Positions 16,686 to 25,082 of a DNA stretch of 43,173 nucleotides are shown one piece after another (the first letter of the stretch is position 1; each line of letters starts with the position of its first letter). The notes under the pieces were generated by a model, which saw only the letters and a list, made by a program, of their open reading frames with translations, was not told the origin of the DNA and searched no databases. This DNA is from Gemmatimonadaceae bacterium (lineage in GTDB: Bacteria; Gemmatimonadota; Gemmatimonadetes; Gemmatimonadales; Gemmatimonadaceae). The stretch spans positions 1 through 43,173 of the forward strand of contig JAIBBJ010000214.1 of NCBI GenBank assembly GCA_019694735.1, written 5' to 3'. The position numbers were made by a program, and so were the translations under genes.

Positions 16686-17147
16686 ATGGACTGGTTCGTC
16701 CGCGCCTTCCTCAAGGCCAGCCTCGTCTGGTTCTCGCTCGCCGTCGGCCTCGCGCTCCTCATGGCCGTGCTGCCGATGCTGACCGTCTACCGGACGGCCC
16801 ATCTCCACCTCGCGCTGCTCGGCTTCGTCACGCAGATGATCTACGGAGTGGCGCTCCACGTGGTCCCGCGCTTCTTCGGCCAGCCGCTGGTGCACCGGCG
16901 CCTGGCCGAGGTGCAGTTCTGGGCGGCGCAGGCGGGGCTCACGCTCCTCGCGGCGGGCTTCGTCGCGCGGGTGAACGGCTGGCCGCTCGCCGGCGCGGCG
17001 ATCGGCGCCGGCGGATTCGCGTCGGCGGTGGGGGCCGCCTGCTTCGTCGTGAACCTCTGGCGGACGATGGACGCGAGCCCGATGCGCGCGGTGCAGGCGC
17101 GCGGCGGGCGTCCGCTCGCGACGCTCCCGCAGGCGGACGCGCACTGA
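16686..17147 (+). CDS. Four-helix membrane protein resembling part of heme-copper oxidase subunit I
   Basis: 153 residues with four predicted membrane helices (about 12-32, 37-58, 78-95 and 100-125). The second carries H39 and H41 (RTAHLHLALLGF) and H58 followed by VVPRF, a pattern seen in cbb3-type oxidase and NO reductase subunit I and in related small proteins often found beside nitrogen-oxide genes. It is far too short to be a full oxidase. It lies 44 bases after nsrR on the same strand and so is probably co-regulated with it. A role in NO response or heme or electron handling is inference only. Confidence 0.75.
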   Translation: MDWFVRAFLKASLVWFSLAVGLALLMAVLPMLTVYRTAHLHLALLGFVTQMIYGVALHVVPRFFGQPLVHRRLAEVQFWAAQAGLTLLAAGFVARVNGWPLAGAAIGAGGFASAVGAACFVVNLWRTMDASPMRAVQARGGRPLATLPQADAH

Positions 17148-17157
17148 CGGCGCGCCC

Positions 17158-17769
17158 TCACCCCGCCCGCGTCACGCCCTCGGCGAAGTCGTAGCGCAGC
17201 CCGACGCGCTCGAGCAGCGCGACGAGCCGCCGCAGCCCGAGCCCCATCACGCTGAAGTAGTCGCCCTCGATCCGCTCCACGATCGTGGCCCCGAAGCCCT
17301 GGATGCCGTACGCGCCGGCCTTGTCCATCGGCTCGCGCGTCGCGACGTACTCCGCGATCGCCTCCGCCGTGAGCGCGCGGAAGGTCACCTGCACCTCCTC
17401 CACCGCGCTCTCGGTGCGCCCGTCGCGCGCGACCGCCATCGCGGTGAAGACGGTGTGCGTGCGCCCGGCGAGCCGCGCGAGCATCGCGCGGGCGTCGGCC
17501 TCGTCGCGCGGCTTCCCGAGGATGTCGCCGTCGAGCACCACGATCGTGTCGGCGGCGATGACGACGGCCTCCGGGTGCCGCGTCGCGAGGACGTGCGCCT
17601 TGGCGCGGGCGAGCCGCTCGCAGTGCGGCACCGGCCGCTCGTCCGGCATCACCGACTCGTCGATGTCCGCCGGCCGGACCTCGTGCACGATGCCGACGAG
17701 CGTGAGCAGCTCGCGCCGCCGAGGCGACTGCGAGGCGAGGATGACCCGCACGGGAACGGGCGCGCTCAT
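17158..17769 (-). CDS. maf: Maf family nucleotide pyrophosphatase (YhdE/dTTP-UTP type)
   Basis: 203 residues. Maf signatures are [10 protein letters not shown] near the N-terminus, [18 protein letters not shown] in the middle, [10 protein letters not shown], and [33 protein letters not shown] near the end. The [10 protein letters not shown] form is that of the dTTP/UTP/pseudo-UTP pyrophosphatases rather than the YceF type. It hydrolyses noncanonical or modified nucleoside triphosphates in the cytoplasm. The ATG at 17769 overlaps the dtd stop by four bases, so it is translated with dtd. Confidence 0.92.
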   Translation of the reverse strand: MSAPVPVRVILASQSPRRRELLTLVGIVHEVRPADIDESVMPDERPVPHCERLARAKAHVLATRHPEAVVIAADTIVVLDGDILGKPRDEADARAMLARLAGRTHTVFTAMAVARDGRTESAVEEVQVTFRALTAEAIAEYVATREPMDKAGAYGIQGFGATIVERIEGDYFSVMGLGLRRLVALLERVGLRYDFAEGVTRAG

Positions 17770-18203
17770 CGCTCGAGCCACAGCGTGACCGGCCCGTCGT
17801 TGACGAGCTCGACATCCATCATCGCGCCGAACTCGCCCGTCTCCACCGTGAGGCCGCGCTCGCGCAGCAGCCGGAGGAACCCCTCGTAGAGCGGGATCGC
17901 GACCTCCGGCCGTGCCGCATCGACGAAGCTGGGCCGCCGCCCCTTCTCCGCATCGCCGTAGAGGGTGAATTGGCTGACGACCAGGACCGCCCCACCGACG
18001 TCGGCCAGTGCCAGATTCATCTTCCCCTCCGCATCCCCGAAGAGCCGCAGGCCGGCGACCTTGTCGGCCATCCACGTGTTCTGCGCCTCGGTATCCGCGT
18101 GCGTGTAGCCGACGAGCAGGAGGAAGCCGGTGCCGATGCGGCCGGTGATCCGGCCATCCACGCGGACCTCGGCCCGGGAGACGCGCTGCAGGAGGAGTCT
18201 CAT
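17766..18203 (-). CDS. dtd: D-aminoacyl-tRNA deacylase
   Basis: 145 residues, the family's normal size. It removes D-amino acids (and glycine) from mischarged tRNAs. The active-site motif SQFTLYGD and the cross-subunit motif [10 protein letters not shown] (normally xGPVT near the C-terminus) are both present, as is the N-terminal [17 protein letters not shown]. First gene of the dtd-maf pair; it diverges from arsR. Confidence 0.95.
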   Translation of the reverse strand: MRLLLQRVSRAEVRVDGRITGRIGTGFLLLVGYTHADTEAQNTWMADKVAGLRLFGDAEGKMNLALADVGGAVLVVSQFTLYGDAEKGRRPSFVDAARPEVAIPLYEGFLRLLRERGLTVETGEFGAMMDVELVNDGPVTLWLER

Positions 18204-18210
18204 GGCGTGG

Positions 18211-18216
18211 AAGGTA
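18211..18216 (-). promoter_or_regulatory. -10-like hexamer TACCTT before dtd
   Basis: On the minus strand TACCTT (18216-18211) is followed by seven bases and the dtd ATG, the same layout as before several other genes here. No good -35 is visible 17 bases upstream. Confidence 0.35.
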
Positions 18217-18245
18217 CCGGCCCGACCCCCGGAAGGGGTGGGGGG

Positions 18246-18273
18246 TTGACCAAACAAGATTTGTTGATAGATT
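18246..18273 (+). promoter_or_regulatory. arsR promoter with embedded palindrome
   Basis: TTGACC (18246-18251), 16 bases, then TAGATT (18268-18273), seven bases before the GTG of arsR. Inside the spacer is the inverted repeat AACAA-GAT-TTGTT (18253-18265), a fitting place for ArsR to bind and block polymerase. The island is AT-rich compared with its surroundings. Confidence 0.55.
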
Positions 18274-18280
18274 ACCCCTC

Positions 18281-18610
18281 GTGACCACCACCGCCCGCCC
18301 CGACACCGACCGCTCCGTGGCGCTGTTCCACGCCCTCTCCGACGCGACGCGCCTCGAGATCCTCGAGATGCTGCGCGCCGGCGAGCGGTGCGTCTGCGAG
18401 CTCCAGGACGAGCTCGACGCGGCGCAGTCGCGGCTGTCGTTCCACCTCAAGGTCCTCCGCGAGGCCGGCCTCGTGGCGGACCGGAAGGAAGGGCGCTGGT
18501 CGTACTACCGCATCGTCCCGGAGGCGCTCACCGAGGTCCACGACCTCGCCGTCGCGCTGCAGCCCCGCAAAGGCACCCTGCCGGTGCGCACGACCGGCTG
18601 CTGCACCTGA
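18281..18610 (+). CDS. arsR: ArsR family arsenite-responsive repressor
   Basis: 109 residues: a winged-helix ArsR/SmtB protein with [24 protein letters not shown]. The C37-V-C39 pair is the usual As(III) site at the DNA-reading region, and a second pair C107/C108 lies at the C-terminus (TTGCCT). The recognition helix is about 47-62 ([17 protein letters not shown]). It begins with GTG directly after a promoter-like element and probably represses itself and arsM. Confidence 0.93.
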   Translation: MTTTARPDTDRSVALFHALSDATRLEILEMLRAGERCVCELQDELDAAQSRLSFHLKVLREAGLVADRKEGRWSYYRIVPEALTEVHDLAVALQPRKGTLPVRTTGCCT

Positions 18611-18629
18611 GATTCTTTTCGCTCAATCC

Positions 18630-18645
18630 ATCAGTTTTTCTTGAT
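18630..18645 (+). promoter_or_regulatory. Imperfect inverted repeat before arsM, possible second ArsR site
   Basis: ATCAG (18630-18634), six bases, TTGAT (18641-18645); the arms match at four of five positions in reverse complement. It lies in the AT-rich 56-base gap between arsR and arsM. Binding by ArsR is possible but not shown. Confidence 0.3.
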
Positions 18646-18666
18646 CAGCCCCAACAGGGAGTGATG

Positions 18667-19680
18667 ATGAGCAAGGCCACGAAGATGCCCACCACGCTCG
18701 ACGAGATCCGTGCGACGGTCGCCGCGCGCTACGGTGCGACCGCGAAGGCCGTCGCCGACGGCGCCGCCACCGCGAGCTGCTGCGGCCCGGCGGGCGAGTC
18801 GAGCGGCTGCTGCGGCGCGACGAACGAGACCTGGGATCCCATCACCGCTGACCTCTACGACGCGGGCCAGACGGCGGGACTGCCGGCGGAGGCGCTCCTC
18901 GCCTCCCTCGGATGCGGCAACCCGACCGCGCTCGCCGAGCTGCGGGAGGGCGAGGTGGTGCTCGACCTCGGCTCGGGCGGCGGCATCGACGTGCTCCTCT
19001 CGGCCCGCCGCGTGGGGCCGACGGGCAAGGCGTACGGCCTCGACATGACGGACGAGATGCTCGCGCTGGCGCAGGAGAACAAGGCGAAGGCCGGCGCCAC
19101 GAACGTCGAGTTCCTGCGCGGCCACATCGAGGCGATCCCGCTCCCCTCGAACAGCGTGGACGTGATCATCTCGAACTGCGTGATCAACCTCTCCGGCGAC
19201 AAGCGGAAGGTGCTGCAGGAGGCGTTCCGCGTGCTGCGGCCCGGCGGCCGCTTCGCGGTGAGCGACGTGATCACGCGTGCCGGCCTCCCGGCCGCGGTGA
19301 AGGAGAGCATGGCGCTCTGGACCGGCTGCGTGGCCGGGGCACTCGAGGAGACGGAGTTCGTCGCGCTGCTGCGCGAGGCCGGATTCGAGGACGCGGGCAT
19401 CGAGCCGACGCGCGAGTACACGCGGGACGACGCGCTGGCGCTGATCGCCGGCACCGGTCTGGACCCGGCGCTCGCCGACGGCGTCGAAGGCCGCATCCTC
19501 AGCGCCTTCGTGCGGGCCCGGAAGCCCGGTGGCCGCACGGCGACCGCAGCCCCCGGGGCGGTGGCGGTGGGGCGCGAGGCGGGCGAACGTCCCGCCAAGC
19601 CCGCGCGCCCACTGGCGACGCTCGGTGCGACGACGACCGGCAGCCGCGCGTGCGGCTGCGCGGACGACTGCTGCTCGTGA
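18667..19680 (+). CDS. arsM: Arsenite S-adenosylmethionine methyltransferase
   Basis: 337 residues. Methylates As(III) with SAM, giving mono-, di- and trimethylated arsenicals. The SAM motif is DLGSGGG (100-106). The three cysteines conserved in ArsM are present at C83 ([11 protein letters not shown]), C171 (ISNCVINLS) and C221 ([11 protein letters not shown]). Extra cysteine pairs occur at 38-39 and 48-49, and a tail of about 50 residues ends in [15 protein letters not shown] at 18656-18661 is best spaced for ATG 18667, though ATG 18664 is one codon upstream. Follows arsR by 56 bases. Confidence 0.94.
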   Translation: MSKATKMPTTLDEIRATVAARYGATAKAVADGAATASCCGPAGESSGCCGATNETWDPITADLYDAGQTAGLPAEALLASLGCGNPTALAELREGEVVLDLGSGGGIDVLLSARRVGPTGKAYGLDMTDEMLALAQENKAKAGATNVEFLRGHIEAIPLPSNSVDVIISNCVINLSGDKRKVLQEAFRVLRPGGRFAVSDVITRAGLPAAVKESMALWTGCVAGALEETEFVALLREAGFEDAGIEPTREYTRDDALALIAGTGLDPALADGVEGRILSAFVRARKPGGRTATAAPGAVAVGREAGERPAKPARPLATLGATTTGSRACGCADDCCS

Positions 19681-19715
19681 TCCCCGCGCCCCTCCCTCCG
19701 GACCGGAGCCTGCCG

Positions 19716-20174
19716 ATGTCCACGACCACCGCTGCCACCGTGCGTCCCGCGCGGCCCGACGACCTCCCGCGGGTCGAGGCGCTGCTCACCGCCTCCGCCC
19801 TGCCGCTCGACGGCGTGTCCGAGGCATTCGCCCACTTCGTCGTGGCGGAGCACGATGGCGCGCTGGTCGGCGTCGCCGGGCTCGAGGTATGCTGCGACAA
19901 TGCCCTGCTCCGCTCGGTGGCCGTGGCGGGGGACTGGCGGTCGCGCGGGCTCGGGCGCCAGCTCGTGACGACGGCGATCGCACAGGCCGAGTCGCGCGGC
20001 ATCCGCGCGCTGTACCTGCTGACGACGACCGCCGAGCACTACTTCCCGAGCTTCGGCTTCACGCCGATCGCGCGCGACGCGGTGCCGGCGGACGTGCGGG
20101 CGACGCGGGAGTTCCAGGGCGCCTGCCCGGCCTCGGCGACGGTGATGACACGGCCGGTCACGGCCGCGTCCTGA
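19716..20174 (+). CDS. arsN2: ArsN2-type GNAT N-acetyltransferase
   Basis: 152 residues with the GNAT fold: beta strands VRPARPDDLPRVEALL, acetyl-CoA pyrophosphate loop SRGLGRQLV and the GIRALYLLTTTAEHYFPSFGF block. The ending ATREFQGACPASATVM, with a single conserved Cys-Pro, is typical of the ArsN2 family found in arsenic operons. The related ArsN1 acetylates the organoarsenical arsinothricin; the ArsN2 substrate is not certain. It lies 35 bases after arsM, with a GGAG ribosome site. Confidence 0.8.
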   Translation: MSTTTAATVRPARPDDLPRVEALLTASALPLDGVSEAFAHFVVAEHDGALVGVAGLEVCCDNALLRSVAVAGDWRSRGLGRQLVTTAIAQAESRGIRALYLLTTTAEHYFPSFGFTPIARDAVPADVRATREFQGACPASATVMTRPVTAAS

Positions 20175-20205
20175 GCGCGCGCGGGGTGCGCCGCCATGGA
20201 CGCGC

Positions 20206-20237
20206 GAGGGCCCGGACGCTGCCGCGTCCGGGCCCTC
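20206..20237. terminator. Strong hairpin between convergent arsN2 and glmS
   Basis: GAGGGCCCGGACGC (20206-20219), loop TGCC, GCGTCCGGGCCCTC (20224-20237): a perfect 14-bp stem. The flanking GCGC/GCGC can extend it with a small bulge. There is no T-run on either strand. Its placement between two convergent stops suggests a bidirectional transcription end. Confidence 0.7.
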
Positions 20238-20260
20238 GTCGCGCCGGCGGGCGCCGGCGC

Positions 20261-22087
20261 CTACTCGACCGTGACCGACTTCGCGAGGTTGCGCGGCTGG
20301 TCCACGTTGGCCCCGCGCTTCACCGCGATGTAGTAGGCGAGGAGCTGGAGCGGGATCGACGCGAGGATCGGCGTGAGCATGTCGATCGTCTCGGGGACGC
20401 GGATCTCGTGGTCGATGAGGCCCTGGAGCGCGGGCTCGTCGCGGCTGGTGATGACGATCGTGCGGCCGTGCCGCGCCTTCACCTCCTGGATGTTCGAGAC
20501 GACCTTGTCGAACACCGCGTCGTGCGGCGCGATGAAGACGACGGGCATCTGGTCGTCGATCAGCGCGATCGGGCCGTGCTTCATCTCCGCCGCCGGGTAC
20601 CCCTCGGCGTGGATGTAGCTGATCTCCTTCAGCTTGAGGGCCCCCTCGAGGGCGGCCGGGAAGTTGTAGCCGCGCCCGAGGTACAGGAAGTTCTTCGCGT
20701 CCTTGTACGAGTCGGCGATGCGCTCGATCTCGGCCGCGCGGTCGAGGATGTGCTGGATCTGGTGCGGCAGCTCGGCGAGCGCCTGCGCGATCTCGCGCCC
20801 GCGCATCACCGAGAGGGTGCGCTTGCGTCCGAGCTTGAGCGCGAAGAGCGCGAGCGCGACCACCTGGCTGGTGAAGGCCTTGGTGGACGCGACGCCGATC
20901 TCGGGGCCGGCGTGCAGGTAGATGCCGCCGTCGTCCTCGCGCGCGATGGTGGACCCCACGACGTTGACGAGGCCCAGCGTGCGGGCGCCGCGGCGCTTCG
21001 CCTCGCGCATCGCGGCGAGCGTGTCGGCGGTCTCGCCGGACTGCGAGATGACGATGCAGAGCGTCCGCGGCGTGACGATCGGGTTCCGGTAGCGGAACTC
21101 CGACGCGTACTCGACCTCGCAGGGGATGCGCGCGAAGTCCTCGATCATCATCTCGCCGATCAGCGCCGAGTGCCAGGAAGTGCCGCACGCGGTCAGCACG
21201 ACCTGGTCGATGTTCATCAGCTGCTCGTGGCTCAGGTTGATGCCGCCGAGCTTGGAGGTGCCGTCCTCGAGGATGAGCCGGCCCCGCATCGTGTTCTCGA
21301 TGGTGGTCGGCTGCTCGAAGATCTCCTTGAGCATGAAGTGGTCGAACCCGCCGCGCTCGATCGCATCGAGGTCCCACTCGATGCGCTCGACCGAGCGCCG
21401 GATCGGCGACGCGTTGATGTCCATCACGCGGTAGCCGTCGGGCGTCAGCACCGCCAGGTCGCCGTCGTTCAGGTACACGACCTCGCGGGTGTGCGCGAGG
21501 ATCGCCGACGCGTCGGACGCGAGGAAGTACTCGCCCTCCCCGATGCCGATCAGCAGCGGGCTGCCCTTGCGGGCGGCGACGATCTTCTCCGGGTCGCGGC
21601 TCGAGACGACGGCGAGGCCGAAGGTGCCCTCCACCTTCCGCAGCGCCCCGATCACCGCCTCCTCGAGCGACCCCTCGTACAGCTCCTGCACGAGGTGCGC
21701 GATGGTCTCGGTGTCGGTGTCCGACCGGAAGGTGTGCCCGAGGGCGATGAGCTGCTTCCGCAGGACGTCCGAGTTCTCGATGATGCCGTTGTGCACCACG
21801 GCCACCGACTCGTCGGTGCTGAGGTGCGGGTGCGCATTGCGCTCCGTCGGCGGGCCGTGGGTGGCCCAGCGGGTGTGCGCGATGCCGACGCGCCCGGTCA
21901 CCGGGTCGGCGCTCAGCGCGCCCTCGAGCTTCGCGATCTTCCCCGCCGCGCGCCGCGTCTCGAGCGTCTCGCCGTCGTACACGGCGACGCCGGCGGAGTC
22001 ATAGCCGCGGTACTCCAGACGCTTGAGCCCGGAGATCAGGATCGGGGTGGCCTGCTTGGGGCCGATGTAGCCGACGATGCCGCACAT
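20261..22087 (-). CDS. glmS: Glutamine-fructose-6-phosphate aminotransferase (isomerizing)
   Basis: 608 residues. Makes glucosamine-6-phosphate from fructose-6-phosphate and glutamine, the first step to UDP-GlcNAc for peptidoglycan and LPS. The N-terminal nucleophile Cys2 starts MCGIVGYIG. The glutaminase domain has HTRWATHG and HNGIIEN. Two SIS isomerase domains follow, with CGTSWHS, SQSGETADT and the terminal LAKSVTVE. Lies 56 bases downstream of glmM on the same strand; no glmS ribozyme-like structure is evident in that short gap. Confidence 0.97.
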   Translation of the reverse strand: MCGIVGYIGPKQATPILISGLKRLEYRGYDSAGVAVYDGETLETRRAAGKIAKLEGALSADPVTGRVGIAHTRWATHGPPTERNAHPHLSTDESVAVVHNGIIENSDVLRKQLIALGHTFRSDTDTETIAHLVQELYEGSLEEAVIGALRKVEGTFGLAVVSSRDPEKIVAARKGSPLLIGIGEGEYFLASDASAILAHTREVVYLNDGDLAVLTPDGYRVMDINASPIRRSVERIEWDLDAIERGGFDHFMLKEIFEQPTTIENTMRGRLILEDGTSKLGGINLSHEQLMNIDQVVLTACGTSWHSALIGEMMIEDFARIPCEVEYASEFRYRNPIVTPRTLCIVISQSGETADTLAAMREAKRRGARTLGLVNVVGSTIAREDDGGIYLHAGPEIGVASTKAFTSQVVALALFALKLGRKRTLSVMRGREIAQALAELPHQIQHILDRAAEIERIADSYKDAKNFLYLGRGYNFPAALEGALKLKEISYIHAEGYPAAEMKHGPIALIDDQMPVVFIAPHDAVFDKVVSNIQEVKARHGRTIVITSRDEPALQGLIDHEIRVPETIDMLTPILASIPLQLLAYYIAVKRGANVDQPRNLAKSVTVE

Positions 22088-22143
22088 GAGCAGATGGGGA
22101 TGGGAGACTCGGGGACGGCGGCGCTCGCCGCCTCCCGCTCGAC

Positions 22144-23511
22144 CTACGCCAACTTCGCCAGCAACTCGCGGCCCCGCTCCACCAGCGCCTTCGCGTCGGC
22201 GGTCGTGGGGGCCTCGGCGATCACCCGGACGATCGGCTCCGTGCCGCTCGGCCGGATATGGACCCAGCGGTCGGGCCACCCGAGCCGCAAGCCGTCCTGC
22301 GTGTCCGCCTCGGCGTCCGGGAAGGCCGCCGTGAGGGCCGCATAGACCGCGTCCAGGGGCTTCGCCGGCCGGTCCAGCTTGTCCTTGATGATCGCGTAGC
22401 GGGGGAACCGACCGACCACGGCGCTCAGCGGCTCCCCAGCCTCGACCAGCAGTTGCAAGAGCAGTGCCACCCCGAGCGGCGCATCGCGCCCCAGGTGCAG
22501 CTCCGGCAGGATCACCCCGCCGTTGCCCTCGCCGCCGATCACCGCCCCTTCGGTCCGCATCCGGAGCGCGACGTTCACCTCGCCCACCGGCGCCCGGATC
22601 ACGCGGGCCCCGCGGTCCGCGGCCATGTCGTCCACGATGCGGCTCGTCGAGAGGTTGGTCACCACCGGACCCGTCCGATGTCGCAGCACGACACGTGTCG
22701 CGAGCGCGAGCGTGTAGTCCTCGCCGATCGCCCGGCCCGCGTCCGAGACCAGTGCCAGGCGGTCCACGTCCGGGTCGGTCGCGAAGCCGATGTCCGCCCC
22801 GACCTGCTGCACCAGCCGCTCCAGCGCGCCGAGATTCTCGGCCACCGGCTCCGGCGGCCGCGGGAAGCGGCCGTCGCTCTCGAGCTCGATCGCGTGGACC
22901 TCGCAGCCGAGCAGTTCGAGGAGCCGCGGGATGACCGCACCGCCGGCCCCGCGGCACGCGTCGTACGCGACCTTGAACCGGCGCGCCCGGATGGCGGCGA
23001 GGTCGAGGAACGGCAGGGCGAGCACGGCGTCGAGGTGCCGCGCGATCGCGTCCCCGTCGAAGCGCGTCGTCCCGAGCGCGTCCCAGGTGGCGTAGGGGAT
23101 GCCCTGCTCCACCAGCGCGCGCATCTCGGCCCCCTGCGCGGCGCTCAGGAAGAGCCCGTCCGGGCCGATGAACTTGAGGGCGTTCCACTCGATCGGGTTG
23201 TGGCTCGCCGTGATGCCGAGCCCGCCGGCCGCATGGTGGTGCTCCACCGCGAGCTGCAGCGTGGGCGTGGTGGTCAGGCCGATGTCGATGACGTCGGCCC
23301 CCACGCTCTCGAGGGCCGCGCGGGTGATGCCATGGAACAGCGGCCCCGTCACGCGGCTGTCCCGCCCGAGGACGACGGCCCTGGAGGGCCCCTTCGCGAT
23401 GGCCCAGGCGCCGAACGCCGCGGCGTAGCGCGCGACGACCTCGGGCGTGAGGCCGAAACCGACGCGTCCCCGGATGCCGGAGACGCTGATCATGAGACGT
23501 GGATCGGACAT
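22144..23511 (-). CDS. glmM: Phosphoglucosamine mutase
   Basis: 455 residues of the alpha-D-phosphohexomutase family. The phosphoserine loop is TASHNP, the metal loop DPDVDRLAL, the sugar-binding loop GEGNGG and the phosphate-binding loop RPSGTEP. It converts glucosamine-6-phosphate to glucosamine-1-phosphate. The neighbouring glmS, which makes its substrate, supports GlmM over phosphomannomutase. Start ATG 23511 lies six bases after a promoter-like -10. Confidence 0.92.
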   Translation of the reverse strand: MSDPRLMISVSGIRGRVGFGLTPEVVARYAAAFGAWAIAKGPSRAVVLGRDSRVTGPLFHGITRAALESVGADVIDIGLTTTPTLQLAVEHHHAAGGLGITASHNPIEWNALKFIGPDGLFLSAAQGAEMRALVEQGIPYATWDALGTTRFDGDAIARHLDAVLALPFLDLAAIRARRFKVAYDACRGAGGAVIPRLLELLGCEVHAIELESDGRFPRPPEPVAENLGALERLVQQVGADIGFATDPDVDRLALVSDAGRAIGEDYTLALATRVVLRHRTGPVVTNLSTSRIVDDMAADRGARVIRAPVGEVNVALRMRTEGAVIGGEGNGGVILPELHLGRDAPLGVALLLQLLVEAGEPLSAVVGRFPRYAIIKDKLDRPAKPLDAVYAALTAAFPDAEADTQDGLRLGWPDRWVHIRPSGTEPIVRVIAEAPTTADAKALVERGRELLAKLA

Positions 23512-23517
23512 GCCGGG

Positions 23518-23546
23518 AAGCTAGGGGGGCCGGTGGCGGCAACCAA
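23518..23546 (-). promoter_or_regulatory. Predicted glmM promoter
   Basis: Minus strand TTGGTT (23546-23541), 17 bases, TAGCTT (23523-23518), six bases, then the ATG. The layout predicts a transcript with a leader of at most a base or so. Confidence 0.55.
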
Positions 23547-23660
23547 CCGCTTCCGGAAGGACGATCGATGTCGCCGGGACGCATCGTCGCACCGGCGGTG
23601 TGAGACAGGTCACGGACTATCTTTCCGGGGTCGTTCCGACGCCCCCAACGTGCGCCTCCC

Positions 23661-25082
23661 GTGGACCTCCTGACGCTTCGCGCCGCCGCCGGCGGCGGCA
23701 CCATCGACGGCCATCCGGCGGCCGCCCTCGTGGCGGCCGGGTTCACCCTGCTCCAGCGGAGCCCGGTGCTGGTGCGCGCCCTCGCCGGGACGCGCGCCGC
23801 GATCCTCCTCCCCACCTCGCCGCAATTCCTCGTCGCGCTCGCCGCGTGCGACGGCCGGGGCGCGGTCCTCGTGAACCCGCTCGCCGCGCCCAGCGAGGTC
23901 GCCCACCAGTGCGCGGACGCCGGCGTGGGCGCGATCCTCACCATCGCGCCGATGGCCAAGCGCCTGCCCCCCGGCCTCGTGCAGGTGCTCCTCGACGAGG
24001 CGCCGGCGGCCGCGACCGTGGTGGCCGCGGACGGCGCGGCCACGCGCGTGGACCTCGGCACGCACTTCGGCCTCGACGTCGAGGGCGAGGCGGACGCGCC
24101 GGGCCGCGACGAGGAGTGCGCCATCGTCTACACCTCCGGCATGGCCGGCCGCGCGCTCGGCGCGATACTCACGCACCGCAACCTGATCACGAATGCCCGG
24201 GCGACGGTGCAGGCGGCCGCCTTCACGCCCGAGGACCATGTGCTCGCCATGCTGCCGTGGTCGCACCTGTTCGGCCTCACCGTCTCGGGCATCGCGCCGC
24301 TGCTCGTGAAGGCGCGGGTCAGCACGATGGCGCGCTTCAACCCGCTCACGGCGGTGGACCGCGTCGCGGCCGAGGGGATCACGACGCTCATCGCCGTGCC
24401 CGCGGTGTTCGCGGCCCTGCTGCAGGCGATCGAGCGCCGCGGCGGACTCCCCGCGCACGCCCTCCGGCTCTGCATCTGCGGCGGCGCCCCGCTCGACCCG
24501 GCGTTGCAGGCGCGCTGGGCCGAGGCGACCGGCGTCGAGCTCCGGCAAGGCTATGGCCTCACCGAGGCCTCGCCGGTCGCGCTCTTCAATCGCGTGGACC
24601 GGCCCAATCGTCGCGGCACCCTCGGCCTGCCCTTCCCCGGCGTGCGCGTCTCCGTGCGCGACCCGGCGTCGGGGGCCGAGCGCGCGACGGGCATCGAGGG
24701 CGAGATCTGCGTCGCGGGGGACACCGTGTTCCGCGGCTACGTCAGCGGTGGCGAGCTGGGGCTCCAGGTGCGCGACGGCTGGCTGCACACGGGAGACCTC
24801 GGCATCGCGGACGCGGACGGCGTCGTGCGATTCACGGGGCTCTGCAAGCCGATGTTCACGCGCAACGGCTTCAACGTGTACCCGCGCGAGGTGGAGCGCG
24901 TGCTCGGGACGCTCCCGGGGGTGCGCGCCGTGTCGGTCACGGGGGAGCCCGATCCGGCCAGCGAGCACGAGGTCGCGGCCACGGTCACCGGCTCGGTCTC
25001 CGAGGCCGACGTGAAGGCGTGGGCCGAGGCGCACCTCTCCGCGTACAAGCGGCCCACGCGCCTCACCATCGTCCCCGGATGA
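23661..25082 (+). CDS. Acyl-CoA ligase-like AMP-binding protein lacking the C-terminal catalytic lysine
   Basis: 473 residues of the ANL adenylating superfamily. The core is recognisable: A5 region QGYGLTEASPVALFN (296-310), A7 GWLHTGDLGIADADG (373-387) and NVYPREVE (405-412). The phosphate loop is unusual: YTSGMAGRALGAILTH (157-172) in place of YTSGTTGxPKGV, so the loop lysine is missing. The A8 hinge reads GLCKPMF rather than GRxKDxI. The protein stops at AYKRPTRLTIVPG, just before the A10 segment holding the lysine that catalyses adenylation. It could be a non-catalytic acyl or nucleotide binder, or a ligase with altered chemistry. GTG 23661 is the family-consistent start. Its stop overlaps the histidine-kinase ATG. 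Confidence 0.8.
   Translation: MDLLTLRAAAGGGTIDGHPAAALVAAGFTLLQRSPVLVRALAGTRAAILLPTSPQFLVALAACDGRGAVLVNPLAAPSEVAHQCADAGVGAILTIAPMAKRLPPGLVQVLLDEAPAAATVVAADGAATRVDLGTHFGLDVEGEADAPGRDEECAIVYTSGMAGRALGAILTHRNLITNARATVQAAAFTPEDHVLAMLPWSHLFGLTVSGIAPLLVKARVSTMARFNPLTAVDRVAAEGITTLIAVPAVFAALLQAIERRGGLPAHALRLCICGGAPLDPALQARWAEATGVELRQGYGLTEASPVALFNRVDRPNRRGTLGLPFPGVRVSVRDPASGAERATGIEGEICVAGDTVFRGYVSGGELGLQVRDGWLHTGDLGIADADGVVRFTGLCKPMFTRNGFNVYPREVERVLGTLPGVRAVSVTGEPDPASEHEVAATVTGSVSEADVKAWAEAHLSAYKRPTRLTIVPG

Noticed and set aside
22088-22143. A glmS ribozyme upstream of glmS
   Set aside because: Only 56 bases separate glmM and glmS, too little for the ribozyme core, and no matching fold was visible.
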